Shown here: in pieces, positions 19,653 to 28,764 of the stretch
Numbering within the stretch: the stretch's first letter is position 1
Layout of the letters: every line of letters begins with the position of its first letter
Assembly (NCBI RefSeq): GCF_041261445.1
Contig: NZ_JBGCCU010000045.1
Span: forward strand, 1-61,398
DNA from: Catenulispora sp. EB89
GTDB lineage: Bacteria > Actinomycetota > Actinomycetes > Streptomycetales > Catenulisporaceae
Direction: 5' to 3'
Length of the DNA: 61,398 nucleotides
Notes under the pieces: model-generated
What the model saw: the letters and a program-made list of their open reading frames with translations, nothing else
What the model was told of the DNA's origin: nothing
Database searches by the model: none
Program-made: the position numbers and the translations under genes

Positions 19653-22079
19653 TCAGCCGCACGACACGGCCCCGACCGCCGCCGCCCCGCTCCGCAGCAG
19701 CTCTCCGTACTCCTCGGCCCGCAACGGCATCGCGAACAGGTGCCCCTGCGCGAAGTCGCATCCCAGTTCCCGCAGCCGGTCCCGCTGCTCCGTCGTCTCC
19801 ACGCCCTCGGCCACGACCCGCATCCCGAGCGCGTGCGCGAGCGTGATCACCGCGACCACGATCGCGTCGTCGCCCCGGTTGCGGGTCAGGCCGCTGATGA
19901 ACACGCGGTCGATCTTCAGCGTGTCGACCGGGTTGTCGCGCAGGTGCCCGAGGGAGGAGTAGCCGGTGCCGTAGTCGTCCAGGGCGATCTTGATCCCGGC
20001 GCCGGAGAACGCCGCCAGCGCCGAGCGCGCGGTCAGCGAGGCCTCGTGCACCGCGGTCTCGGTGACCTCCAGACAGATCAGGTCGGCCGGCACGCCGTGC
20101 CGCGCGATCGCCTTGGTGACCTGGCTGACCAGGTCGGGGTCGTGCGACAGCTGCCGGCTGGACAGGTTCACCGACAGCAGCGGCAGCCGCCGGGGCCCGG
20201 TGCGGTCGCCGTCCGTCGCCGTCGCCTCCGCCGCCTCCGCCTCCGCCGCCGACAGCGCCGCGCTCCACTCCGCGAGCTGCCGGCAGGCCTCGTCCAGCAC
20301 CCAGCGCCCGATCGGCACGATCAGCTGCGTCTCCTCGGCCACGTCCAGGAACGCCGCCGGCGGCAGCAGCCCGCGCTCGGGGTGGCGCCACCGGATCAGC
20401 GCCTCGGCCCCGGTCACCCGGCCGTCGGACAGCGCCACGATCGGCTGGTACACCAGCGTGAACTCGCCGCGCTCGACCGCCTGCCGCAGGTCCTGCTCCA
20501 GGTTCATGCGGTGCACGGCGCGCTCGTGCGTGGCCGGCTCGAAGAACCGGTAGCCGCCGGCCACCGCGCCGTCGGACTTGGCCTGGTACATCGCGGCGTC
20601 CGCGTCGCGCAGCAGCTCGTCGACCGTGGTGTCGGGGCCGTGCGCGAGTGCGATGCCGATGCTGGTGCGCACGTGCATCGCCTTGCCCGCGCAGTCGAAC
20701 GGCGGGATCAGGCAGTCGATGACGCGCTGCGCGATCGCCCCGGCCTCGGTCTGCCCGGCCACGTTCTCGCACAGCACCACGAACTCGTCGCCGCCGAACC
20801 GCGCCACCAGGTCGCCGCGCCGCACCGCCCTGCGCAGCCGGTCGGCGACAGCGGCCAGCAGCTCGTCGCCCGCGGCGTGCCCGAGGCTGTCGTTGACCAG
20901 CTTGAACCGGTCCAGGTCCAGGAACAGCACGGCCAGCCGGTCCGGATCGGCGCCGCCGAGCTCGATCGCCTCCCGGATCCGGCTGACCAGCAGCGTGCGG
21001 TTGGCCAGCCCGGTCAGCGGATCGCGCACGGCCTGTTCGGCCAGCGCCTCCTCGATCCGGCGGCGCTCGGTGAGGTCCCGGCTGACCGACAGCACGCTGC
21101 AGACCTTGCCGTCGCTGTCGAGCTCGGGGACGAAACGCGTGTGCAGGAAGCGGTACTCGCCGGTCACCCGGACGTTGAACTCCCGCTCGGTGTCCTGCCC
21201 GGTCTCCAGGACGTGCCGCAGCGAGTCCTCCCAGACCGACAGGAAGTCCTCGGAGTAGCCGCGCTCCCGGCTGGTGTGGCCGAGCATCTCCACGCCGGTG
21301 ATCTCCCGCGCCGCCGGGTTGGCGTAGGTGCACCGCAGGTCCCGGTCGAAGCGGGCCATCAGGTCCGGACTGCTGTCCAGCAGCGTCTTGAGCTCGCGCC
21401 CGACCCGGTCCAGCTCGGCGGTCCGGGCCTTCAGCTCGCGCTCGGAGATCTTGCGCGCGGTGATGTCGCGGCTGATGCCGAAGGTGCCGATGACGCGGCC
21501 GTCGAAGTCGCGCAGCGGCTGCTTGGTGGCGCTGAGCGTCTCCTCCTCCGGGGTGCCGGGCCGCAGGTGGGGCTCCTCGAAGTCGATGATCGCCCGGCCG
21601 GTGCGCATGATCGTCTTCTCCGTCGCGAACGCGGCGGCGGCGTGCTCGGGGGTGAAGTAGTCGCGGACCGTCTTGCCGATCATCCCGGCCGGGTCCGTGC
21701 CGCTGAACTCGGCGGCGCTGGCGCTGACGCGCAGGAACCGGGACTCGCGGTCCTTGAAGAAGATCATGTCGGCGCAGGCGGACAGCAGGTTGTGCAGGCA
21801 GATGCGGTCGAGCTCGGCCTCGTCGATGGTGCGGTCGGGGGCGGCCGGCTCGGCGGGTCCGGTGGGCTCGGCGGGTTCGGTGCGTTCGTCGCGTGCCTCG
21901 GAAGTCGCGGACGTCGCCGGGCCGCGCGAGGCTATTCGCTCAGCGGTGTCGGAGCGGGGCACCCCCGGCTGCACGGGGAGGCCGTCGGGCCGCGACCGGC
22001 CGGGGGTGTCCGTCTCGGCCCCGCGTTCTGCCGCACTCGTCATCGATGCGCCTGCTCCCTGGGTCCGGGTGATCTCCAT
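19653..22079 (-). CDS. PAS-PAS-GGDEF-EAL bifunctional c-di-GMP enzyme
   Basis: An 808-residue soluble signalling protein. Two PAS domains (about 95-205 and 225-345) sense a small ligand or redox state. The GGDEF domain has an intact GGDEF (429-433) and an allosteric I-site RxxD (Arg420, Asp423) five residues upstream. The EAL domain has EAL (559-561), DDYGTGYSS (701-709), KIDR and AEGVET, so both diguanylate cyclase and phosphodiesterase sites look complete. A 22-residue Ala/Glu/Thr-rich insertion sits within the EAL domain. The start is placed at ATG 22079. An internal ATG 12 codons on (22043) is equally possible. Transcribed apart from its neighbours. Confidence 0.93.
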   Translation of the reverse strand: MEITRTQGAGASMTSAAERGAETDTPGRSRPDGLPVQPGVPRSDTAERIASRGPATSATSEARDERTEPAEPTGPAEPAAPDRTIDEAELDRICLHNLLSACADMIFFKDRESRFLRVSASAAEFSGTDPAGMIGKTVRDYFTPEHAAAAFATEKTIMRTGRAIIDFEEPHLRPGTPEEETLSATKQPLRDFDGRVIGTFGISRDITARKISERELKARTAELDRVGRELKTLLDSSPDLMARFDRDLRCTYANPAAREITGVEMLGHTSRERGYSEDFLSVWEDSLRHVLETGQDTEREFNVRVTGEYRFLHTRFVPELDSDGKVCSVLSVSRDLTERRRIEEALAEQAVRDPLTGLANRTLLVSRIREAIELGGADPDRLAVLFLDLDRFKLVNDSLGHAAGDELLAAVADRLRRAVRRGDLVARFGGDEFVVLCENVAGQTEAGAIAQRVIDCLIPPFDCAGKAMHVRTSIGIALAHGPDTTVDELLRDADAAMYQAKSDGAVAGGYRFFEPATHERAVHRMNLEQDLRQAVERGEFTLVYQPIVALSDGRVTGAEALIRWRHPERGLLPPAAFLDVAEETQLIVPIGRWVLDEACRQLAEWSAALSAAEAEAAEATATDGDRTGPRRLPLLSVNLSSRQLSHDPDLVSQVTKAIARHGVPADLICLEVTETAVHEASLTARSALAAFSGAGIKIALDDYGTGYSSLGHLRDNPVDTLKIDRVFISGLTRNRGDDAIVVAVITLAHALGMRVVAEGVETTEQRDRLRELGCDFAQGHLFAMPLRAEEYGELLRSGAAAVGAVSCG

Positions 22080-22116
22080 GATATCCGAGCTGCCGTGCGC
22101 CGCTCGGGCGCGCTAA

Positions 22117-23616
22117 TCACCAGGTCCTGGCTTCGGCGACATGCCCGTCCGGCCTGATCAGGACTGACCCCGGGGCGTCCCAGCCGTCCCGCAGGGCCCA
22201 TGCGGGACCGGCGACAGCGGTCGCGGCGATGAGCGCTGCGCCGTCGTCGGCGTCGTCGGTGCCTACTGCGGGACCGCCGACGGTCAGCCGGACGAACCGG
22301 CCGGGGCCGATCTCGCGCAGCAGCTCGTAAAGCCGGACCGGGGGAGCCGCGTCGCGTTCGAGGAGCAAGTCGGGGACCCGGGCGCCGAGCCGCGCGTCTT
22401 CAGCGTCGTTGCCATCCTTGCCGTCCTGCGCCGTCGGATACCGCACCGCGATCCCCGACAGCCGCCGCGCGTACTGCAGGTTGACCTCCGGATGCTCGGC
22501 CAGCAGCGCCTCGAACCGCGCCCGCAGCGCCGCGCCGTCGGCACCGGTCGCCGCGACCAGGCCCATCTGCGCGTGCACGTCCTCCAGCACGCGTTCCCCG
22601 GCCGGCCGCCGCTCCGCCTCATAGCCGTCCAGCAGCTCGTCCACAGTGTCCGGAACGCTGCCGTCGCGCTCCGCCCGCACGGCCGCGATCAGCCGCCACG
22701 CCAGATTGTGCGCGTCCTGGATCCCCAGGTTCATGCCCTGGCCGCCCATCGGGAAGTGCACGTGCGCCGCGTCTCCGGCCAGTAGCACCCGGCCGTCGCG
22801 GTAGCGGTCTGCCTGCGAAGCCGAGTTGCCGATCGTCGAGACCCGCTCGACCTCGCCGAGGCCGTAGTCGGTCCCGGTGATCCGGATCAGCGACTCGCGC
22901 ACCGTCTCCGCGGTCCACGGCTTGCTCAGGTCGGTCATCACCGCGTGGTCGATGGTGGAGACGACGAACCGGCCGTCCGGCAGCGGGATCACGAACAGCA
23001 GCCCCTGTTCGTTGCCCTGCATGTACTGCTCCGGCGGCGGCGGATCCTTCAGCTCGACCAGCGCGGCCGGGCTGAGCAGGGTGTCGGGGGTGCCGCTGAA
23101 GCCGATGCCGGCGGCCTCGCGCACCGCGCTGTGCGCCCCGTCGCAGCCCACGACGAAGCGCGCGCCGACGGTCTGCTCGGCGCCGTCGTGCCGCACCGTC
23201 GCCACGACGCGATCGTCCTGCTGCCGCACGTCCACGACCCGCCGCCCGCGCAGCACCTCGCCGCCGCAGCGGTTCAGGTGCGTCTCCAGCATCTCCTCGG
23301 TCTGGGCCTGCGGCTGGAGCAGGATGTGCGGGAACGAGGTCGGCAGCACCGCGAAGTCCAGCCGCGAGGCCCCCATCGCGAAATGCCACGTCGGCACCCG
23401 CCGACTGGTCGCCACCATCGGCGCCGCGGCCCCGCGCGAATCGAAGATCTCCAGCGTCCGCGGATGCACCACGAACCCGCGCGACCACGCCGCCCGGTTC
23501 TCCCGCGCCTCCACGACCATGACCCGCACCCCGGCCGCGCACAGCTCCGCGGCCACCCAGCAGCCGACGGGTCCGGCCCCGACGACCAGCACCTCGATAT
23601 CCGGCGGTGACGACAT
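22117..23616 (-). CDS. FAD-dependent aromatic monooxygenase (PHBH type)
   Basis: A 499-residue class A flavin monooxygenase. It has the Rossmann GAGPVG motif near the start, the DG motif GCDGAHS in the middle and the GD motif LLAGDAAHVHFPMGGQGMN. Members hydroxylate phenolic or polyketide rings with NADPH and O2. The C-terminal about 110 residues form the thioredoxin-like cap found in rifampicin- or polyketide-type members. The start is ATG 23616, with GGGAGGAACGG upstream. The 25 residues upstream are not conserved in character. The stop lies 37 bases from the GGDEF-EAL start on the same strand, so co-transcription is possible. The substrate is unknown. Confidence 0.88.
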   Translation of the reverse strand: MSSPPDIEVLVVGAGPVGCWVAAELCAAGVRVMVVEARENRAAWSRGFVVHPRTLEIFDSRGAAAPMVATSRRVPTWHFAMGASRLDFAVLPTSFPHILLQPQAQTEEMLETHLNRCGGEVLRGRRVVDVRQQDDRVVATVRHDGAEQTVGARFVVGCDGAHSAVREAAGIGFSGTPDTLLSPAALVELKDPPPPEQYMQGNEQGLLFVIPLPDGRFVVSTIDHAVMTDLSKPWTAETVRESLIRITGTDYGLGEVERVSTIGNSASQADRYRDGRVLLAGDAAHVHFPMGGQGMNLGIQDAHNLAWRLIAAVRAERDGSVPDTVDELLDGYEAERRPAGERVLEDVHAQMGLVAATGADGAALRARFEALLAEHPEVNLQYARRLSGIAVRYPTAQDGKDGNDAEDARLGARVPDLLLERDAAPPVRLYELLREIGPGRFVRLTVGGPAVGTDDADDGAALIAATAVAGPAWALRDGWDAPGSVLIRPDGHVAEARTW

Positions 23617-23752
23617 CCGTTCCTCCCGGTCGGGCGCGAGTACGAACGATGATAGCGAACGGGCTGCCGGCGGACTGCAACCTTCCGGCACACAGCCTGC
23701 TCGGAAGCTGTGACGGCAAGCCGAAGGGGCATCACGGGGCGGGAGGGGTTCG

Positions 23753-24259
23753 GTGGACCGGCTCGAAGGGTTCGCGGAGTACGCGGGGGCGCGCCAGCGG
23801 CACCTGCGCAGGAGCGCCTACCTGCTGTGCGGCGACTGGCATCTGGCCGAGGACCTGACCCAGACGGCGATGGTCAACCTGTGCCGGAGCTGGGGGAGGG
23901 CGAGACAGGCGGTGTCGCTGGACGCGTACGCGCACACCGTGCTCGTCAACACCTTCCTTCGCTACAAGCGCAGGTACCAGCGGCAGGCGGATCGGGCGGC
24001 GGCGTACTCCTCGGGGCAGCCCGACGTGGCTCCCGCGGATTCGCCGGAGCTGCGCCTGTCGCTCCAGGCCGCGCTGCTCCAGCTTCCACCGCGGGCGCGC
24101 GCCGTGGTGGTACTGCGGTTCTGGGAGGACATGAGCGTGGAGGCCACGGCCGACGCGCTCGGGTGCTCCGTCGGCAACGTCAAGAGCCAGACGTCCCGGG
24201 CCCTGGCCAGGCTGCGGGAGATCGTCGGCGATTCCCTCATCGACAGCGGACTCCGGTAG
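23753..24259 (+). CDS. ECF sigma factor (SigE-type, 168 aa)
   Basis: A 168-residue sigma factor of the extracytoplasmic-function class. Region 2 is LRRSAYLLCGDWHLAEDLTQTAMVNL with downstream WGRARQAVSLDAY (-10 contacts). Region 4 is LQLPPRARAVVVLRFWEDMSVEATADALGCSVGNVKSQTSRALARLRE (helix-turn-helix read as VEATADALGCSVGNVKSQ). The short length and this region 2 text place it with the actinobacterial SigE/SigM-like 'RNA polymerase sigma factor, SigE family'. The GTG start has GGGAGG upstream. It is followed 30 bases on by a single-pass membrane protein that may be its regulator. Confidence 0.9.
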   Translation: MDRLEGFAEYAGARQRHLRRSAYLLCGDWHLAEDLTQTAMVNLCRSWGRARQAVSLDAYAHTVLVNTFLRYKRRYQRQADRAAAYSSGQPDVAPADSPELRLSLQAALLQLPPRARAVVVLRFWEDMSVEATADALGCSVGNVKSQTSRALARLREIVGDSLIDSGLR

Positions 24260-24289
24260 ACGTGCTCCGGGGAGACGGAAGAGTATCTG

Positions 24290-25174
24290 ATGACTGACGA
24301 CATGTTCCCCGGCCAGGACCGGGACGGTTTCCCAGAGCCCGGCGGCGCTTTCGCCGGCTCCTTCGCGGACGAGCCGCCGCTGACGGACATGGTGCCGCGC
24401 GCCGTCGCGGTCTACGAGCGCGGCCGCCGGCGGCGGCAGGCCGCCGGCGTGGGCGGCGGGGTCGCGGCGGTGGCGGCGACGGTGCTGGTGGCGACGCAGG
24501 TGCTCGGCGGTCCGGGACCCGGGACGCGGGGGACTGGGGCGTTGTCGGGTTCGGCGACGCCGACTCATGTGCCGACGCCGGTCACGTCCGCGTCAACACC
24601 GACGTCGACGCCGCCATCGTCGCCGCGTTCGACGCCGCCGGGCGGACCCTGCGACCGGACCTTCTCGCTCTCCGACGTCGGCACGAACGTGGTACCGATG
24701 CCGAACCAGGCCACGGCGCACCAGGTGTGCCACGAGGGGCTGGCGGCCATGGCCGGGATGCTCCCGGGGCACACGTGGACACCGATCGTGGACCCGTTCG
24801 CTTCCAACGGCACCTACCTGGCGGACAGTTACGCCCCCGACGGCAACGCGAAGATCGCGCTCGCGACCAGCATCAGTACCAAGCCGTACTTCACGGCGCA
24901 CTGCTCGAACGTCTGGTACCCGCACACGTCGTGCCAGGACGTGACGCTGGCCGAGGGCATGAGCGGCATCGAATTCGGCGGGGAGCCCAGCGGCGGCAAG
25001 CCGGGCGGGTACACGCTCTACGTCGATCTCGCCGGCGGGCGCCAGTTCCAGTTCCAGACCGGCTTCGAGGCCGGCGGGCCGCGGGCGCTGACGCTCGACG
25101 GGTTCCTGAAGCTGGTGAAGAGCACGGCCTTCGCCGACTACCTGAAGCAGTACAAGACGGTCCTCGGTTCGTGA
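24290..25174 (+). CDS. Single-pass membrane protein downstream of the ECF sigma factor
   Basis: A 294-residue protein with a cytoplasmic N-terminal 45 residues, one membrane helix at about 51-70 (GVGGGVAAVAATVLVATQV), then a Ser/Thr/Pro-rich spacer and an outer domain with four or five cysteines (CDRT, VCHEG, CSNVWY, SCQDV). This is the layout of many ECF anti-sigma or sensor proteins, but I see no zinc-binding anti-sigma motif (HxxxCxxC). It is 30 bases from the sigma gene, hence probably its partner. I do not recognise the outer domain. Confidence 0.7.
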   Translation: MTDDMFPGQDRDGFPEPGGAFAGSFADEPPLTDMVPRAVAVYERGRRRRQAAGVGGGVAAVAATVLVATQVLGGPGPGTRGTGALSGSATPTHVPTPVTSASTPTSTPPSSPRSTPPGGPCDRTFSLSDVGTNVVPMPNQATAHQVCHEGLAAMAGMLPGHTWTPIVDPFASNGTYLADSYAPDGNAKIALATSISTKPYFTAHCSNVWYPHTSCQDVTLAEGMSGIEFGGEPSGGKPGGYTLYVDLAGGRQFQFQTGFEAGGPRALTLDGFLKLVKSTAFADYLKQYKTVLGS

Positions 25175-25258
25175 GCGACGGCCCACGCGTGCTTCCCGAC
25201 TCGGCGGCGCGCGTGGCCGCCTGGCTGTCCGTCTCCTTGACCGGCCCGGCACGGCACA

Positions 25259-25699
25259 ATGTCCTTCGTGCTTACTCCCACCGATGAGACCCTGCTGCGC
25301 CGCGCGATCGACATCGCGGCGAACGCCGTCACCCTCGGCGACGCGCCGTACGGCTCCCTGCTCGCCGACGCCGCCGGCACCATCCTCATCGAGGAGCACA
25401 ACACCGTCCGGCGCGACAACGACATCGCCGCCCACCCGGAACTGAAGCTCGCACGCTGGGCCGCCCGCGAGCTCAGCCCGGAAGCCGCCGCGGCGACGAC
25501 CATGTACACCAGCTGCCAGCCGTGCGGCATGTGCACCGGCGGGATCGTGCGCTCGGGGCTCGGGCGCGTGGTGTTCGCGCTGGCCACCGCGCAGCTGGTC
25601 GAGCTGAACCCGGGGTCGGGCTGGCCCGAGGTGCCGCAGGAGGGGCCGGCGCTGTTCGAGGCGGCGCGGGTGCCGATCGAGGCCTTCTACCGGAAGTAG
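25259..25699 (+). CDS. Nucleoside deaminase (CMP/dCMP-guanine-deaminase fold)
   Basis: A 146-residue cytidine-deaminase-fold protein. The zinc site is His59 in AAHPELKLA with Glu61 as proton shuttle, plus Cys89 and Cys92 in SCQPCGMC. Most relatives have H-A-E; here the middle residue is Pro (H-P-E), which some guanine/creatinine-type members also show. The DAPYGSLLAD text near residue 28 is common in guanine deaminase-like members. The ATG start has no clear ribosome site and may be leaderless. It converges with the substrate-binding protein gene 18 bases on. Confidence 0.83.
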   Translation: MSFVLTPTDETLLRRAIDIAANAVTLGDAPYGSLLADAAGTILIEEHNTVRRDNDIAAHPELKLARWAARELSPEAAAATTMYTSCQPCGMCTGGIVRSGLGRVVFALATAQLVELNPGSGWPEVPQEGPALFEAARVPIEAFYRK

Positions 25700-25717
25700 C
25701 GCCCGCGACCTCAGCGG

Positions 25718-27127
25718 CTATGGCGTGTAAGGCAGCTGCGGCACGTCGAAACAGTTGGTGTCCATATCAGGCACCTGCGTCACCCACCCGCCCTTGCCGC
25801 CCTGCGCCGAGTCCTGCCAGCGCGCCGCGTTCAGGCAGGCGTGCGTCGTGCCGGTCGGCGGCGGGGTCGGGACGAACGAGGCCGGCAGGATCAGGTTGTG
25901 CGCGTCGTACGGCTGCGGGCGATTCATGAACGTCTCGACGCAGGCGCGCGTCACGTTCGCGCCGCACGAGCCGATCGCGTCGGTGAGCCACTGCGCCGCC
26001 GCCCAGCCCTCCAGGTCCCACGCCGACAGCTGGGACACCTGGTCCGGGAAGTAGCGGGCCATCGCCGCGCGGAACTGCGCGACCGCCGGGTACTGGGTGT
26101 CCTCGTAGTTGCGGCTGGAGGACGTGGCCCACAGGACGTTGCGGCACGCGGGGGAGGAGCGGTAGTCGTCGCGGACCGACTCGCCCCAGTTCTCGACGTT
26201 CGTGACCTTCGCCAGGACGCTCACGCCGGCGGCGTCCATCGCGTTGCACAGCGCGGCGTTGCCTCGGGTGTCCATGGCGTCGAACAGGAGCTGGGTGCCG
26301 TCGGCCTTCATCGCCGCCGCGACCGCCTGGAAGTCGGGGAGCGCGAGGTCCACGGTCTGGGAGACGACGTGGTAGCCCTCGGCGTGCAGGCCGGCGGCGA
26401 GCTGGGAGGCGTAGCGCGTGGAGTCGGCCTGGTTGTAGGCGACGACCGCGGCCCGGGCGGAGCCGAGGCGCTGCTTGAAGAAGCGGAAGATCTCCGTGCT
26501 CTGATACAGCGTGCCGTTCCAGCCGACGGTGCGGCCGTCGCGCGGCGAGCTGCTGCCGCCGATCGCGTACAGGTGCGGGTACTGGTCGTAGACGGTGGTG
26601 ATCGGCTGGCCGCCGACGTCGGGGACGTCCTTCTTGCTGACGTAGTCGGCGCCCGCGTAGTCCAGCGCCGCCGTGGCGTTCAGGGCGAAGACCTGGTCGT
26701 GGTCGATGAGCTGGTGGACGCAGTCTTGGTTGCCGATGCCGCTGCCCCCGTCGTCGCAGACGGTGGCGGCGACGGTGCGGCCGTGGACGCCGCCGCTGTC
26801 GTTGAGGGCGCGGAAGAAGGCCTGGGCGCCGTAGCTGGGGCCGCTGAAGGCGGTGGAGCCGACCGGGCTGGTGAGCGAGGCCAGGATGCCGATGCGGATC
26901 TGGGTCGGGGTGACGCCGGTGTCGCTGGCGGGGTTTTGGCTGCCATTGCTAGCGCTACCGCCACCACTCCCACTCCCACTCCCACTGCCGCTGCCAGGCG
27001 TGGGCCGCGCGCTGAACGCGCTGGACGGCAGACGAGTCCCGCAGCCGGTCGCAGCCGTCACCGTCATCATCGCCGACGTCGTGATCAGCGCGACCAGGCC
27101 GGCGCTCCGACGCACGGCTAGCTGCAT
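25718..27127 (-). CDS. Branched-chain-type ABC substrate-binding lipoprotein
   Basis: A 469-residue exported protein. Hydrophobic signal followed by the lipobox TAATGC. Then comes a Gly/Ser spacer ([12 protein letters not shown]), encoded by a short run of CCACTC-like copies. The mature part is a type I periplasmic-binding fold of the Leu/Ile/Val/amide class (IRIGILASLTSPVG, GPSYGAQAFFRALND, GVHGRTVAATVCDDGG, SVRDDY). It is transcribed divergently from the permease and ATPase genes of the same importer class at 28.8-32.2 kb, so they are probably partners. The ATG overlaps the preceding gene's stop by ten bases. Ligand unknown. Confidence 0.85.
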   Translation of the reverse strand: MQLAVRRSAGLVALITTSAMMTVTAATGCGTRLPSSAFSARPTPGSGSGSGSGSGGGSASNGSQNPASDTGVTPTQIRIGILASLTSPVGSTAFSGPSYGAQAFFRALNDSGGVHGRTVAATVCDDGGSGIGNQDCVHQLIDHDQVFALNATAALDYAGADYVSKKDVPDVGGQPITTVYDQYPHLYAIGGSSSPRDGRTVGWNGTLYQSTEIFRFFKQRLGSARAAVVAYNQADSTRYASQLAAGLHAEGYHVVSQTVDLALPDFQAVAAAMKADGTQLLFDAMDTRGNAALCNAMDAAGVSVLAKVTNVENWGESVRDDYRSSPACRNVLWATSSSRNYEDTQYPAVAQFRAAMARYFPDQVSQLSAWDLEGWAAAQWLTDAIGSCGANVTRACVETFMNRPQPYDAHNLILPASFVPTPPPTGTTHACLNAARWQDSAQGGKGGWVTQVPDMDTNCFDVPQLPYTP

Positions 27128-27699
27128 CCCGGCAGCGACGTATTGCCGGTGAGGGCGACGAGCCCGCACAGCGTCGCGTCGGCGACCTTCCACGTCCCGT
27201 CCTGCAGCACGGCCTTTCCGGTGGCGTTCGGCTCCACGACGGTGCCTTGTAGCGACAGCGCGTACGTCACGGTCGCCGTGGTCGCCGAGGTGAACGCCAC
27301 GTTCGTCACCGCCGCCGACACCTGACCGACGCGCGGGTCGGCCGCGAAGCCCTGGAGGAGCGGGGCCAGGACGGTGCCGTTCTCCAGGTACTTCTCCTTG
27401 TTCGGGATCGTGGTCTTCGGATCGAAGAACGTCTCCCAGTTCTGCTTGATCTGCGCCGTCGCGGCCGCCGCATCAGCCGGCCCGGCGCTGCTGGCGGTTC
27501 CTGTCGGCGACGAGGACGCCGAACTCGACGGTGACGGTGACGGTGACGAGGTCGTGGTAGTGCTCGTGCCACTTGTCGACGAGGACGAGGGTTTACTACT
27601 CCCTCCGCCGCACGCCGACACCGCCATCAACGCCACGACCGCGGCCCCGGCAGCGAGCGTGCGTCCATAGGGGGCCCTGGCGCGTCGCGTCATCGACAT
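27118..27699 (-). CDS. Secreted lipoprotein, function unknown
   Basis: A 193-residue lipoprotein with signal (AAGAAVVALMAVSACGGG), lipobox VSAC, and a Ser/Thr/Pro-rich spacer of about 50 residues. The folded part (about 85-193) reads ATAQIKQNWETFFDPKTT...VTYALSLQGTVV...VADATLCGL and looks like a low-molecular-weight Mce-associated or NTF2-like domain. It precedes, and overlaps by ten bases, the substrate-binding lipoprotein, so both are made together. The start is ATG 27699, with a ribosome site GGCGGAG about ten bases upstream. An earlier in-frame start would disrupt the signal peptide. Confidence 0.75.
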   Translation of the reverse strand: MSMTRRARAPYGRTLAAGAAVVALMAVSACGGGSSKPSSSSTSGTSTTTTSSPSPSPSSSASSSPTGTASSAGPADAAAATAQIKQNWETFFDPKTTIPNKEKYLENGTVLAPLLQGFAADPRVGQVSAAVTNVAFTSATTATVTYALSLQGTVVEPNATGKAVLQDGTWKVADATLCGLVALTGNTSLPGCS

Positions 27700-27795
27700 G
27701 GCTCTCACTCCGCCTTTGCTGCGATCGAAGGACTTCCGCCATCCCCAGCATGTCCTTTTATGTATAAACCGCAACACAAGCGGTAGAAACCTGCC

Positions 27796-28764
27796 ATGGC
27801 CCGGTTGCCACACTTCCCGGCGACCCCCGCGACGCCGACCCTGACGCGCGCGGTCCGCGAATGGTCCGGCTGGCTCGTCACCGCGGCCGGCGCGGTCCTC
27901 TGCGTCCTGGGCTGGTACGGCGTCTCCGGCGAAAGCGTGATCGAACAGCAACTGCCCTACCTGGCCTCAGCCACCATCCCCGGCGCCGCCATGATCGTCG
28001 CCGGCGCGACCCTGATCGCCTCCCGCCCGAACCACCGCACAGACCACACCGACCAGCGCATCGAGACCCTCTACGCCCTCCTGGTCGCAGACCCGAGCAC
28101 CCCCGAACCCCCCAAACCCCCACACGACGAACCCGCAGCCCCCGAATCCCTACTCGCCGTCCCCGGCGGCACCCTCTACCACCGCCGCGACTGCCCCCTG
28201 ATCGCCGACAAGCCCACAGCCGAACCCATCGACACCGCCACCATCATCGAACGCTCGCTCACCCCCTGCCCGGTCTGCGAGCCCCCACCGCCGCCTGGCG
28301 CAGGTCGGCCGGCCCCCGACGGCCCCGCTTCCGGCCCGGCCCCCCTCGCCGACCAGCCCACCCCAGATCCCAGCGCCCCCCGCCGCGACCAGCCCGCCGC
28401 CGGTGCCAGCCGCGCCGCGCCCGACAAGCCCGCCGCCGACTCTGGCCCCGCCGGCCCCGAGCTCTCTGCTGCCGATCGCCCCGCCGCCGGTGCTGGCCGC
28501 GCCGAGCCCGACCAGCCAGCTGCCGACTCCAGCCGCCCCGGCCCCGAGCATTCCGCCGCCGACCGCCCCGCCTTCGCTCACGGTTCGGCCTGCTTGACCG
28601 CCGACCCACCTGCCGCCGACTCCAGCCGCCCCGGCCCCGAGCATCCCGCCGCCGACCGTTCTGCTCCCGCTCCGGGCCCGGACCCCTTCGCTGCTGGTCC
28701 GCCTGCAACCGGCCAGCCCGCCGCCGACTCCGGCCGCGCCACCCCCGACCACCCCACCCCCTAA
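27796..28764 (+). CDS. Two-TM membrane protein with CxxC motif and repeat-rich tail
   Basis: A 322-residue protein. Two membrane segments lie at about 27-45 and 60-78. A short cysteine motif follows (GTLYHRRDCPLIADK then LTPCPVCEP), of the His/Cys kind that may bind one metal. The last 170 residues are Ala/Pro/Asp-rich with imperfect repeats (AADSSRPGPEH, AADRPA), encoded by DNA copies of about 50 bases. The stop overlaps the fused permease start (TAATG), so it is the first gene of a coupled operon. I do not recognise the family. A role in organising the transporter is possible from position only. Confidence 0.7.
   Translation: MARLPHFPATPATPTLTRAVREWSGWLVTAAGAVLCVLGWYGVSGESVIEQQLPYLASATIPGAAMIVAGATLIASRPNHRTDHTDQRIETLYALLVADPSTPEPPKPPHDEPAAPESLLAVPGGTLYHRRDCPLIADKPTAEPIDTATIIERSLTPCPVCEPPPPPGAGRPAPDGPASGPAPLADQPTPDPSAPRRDQPAAGASRAAPDKPAADSGPAGPELSAADRPAAGAGRAEPDQPAADSSRPGPEHSAADRPAFAHGSACLTADPPAADSSRPGPEHPAADRSAPAPGPDPFAAGPPATGQPAADSGRATPDHPTP

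Noticed and set aside
19740-22157. An 805-codon plus-strand frame opposite the GGDEF-EAL gene
   Set aside because: It has no domain text, and the opposite strand encodes a complete enzyme with all catalytic motifs.
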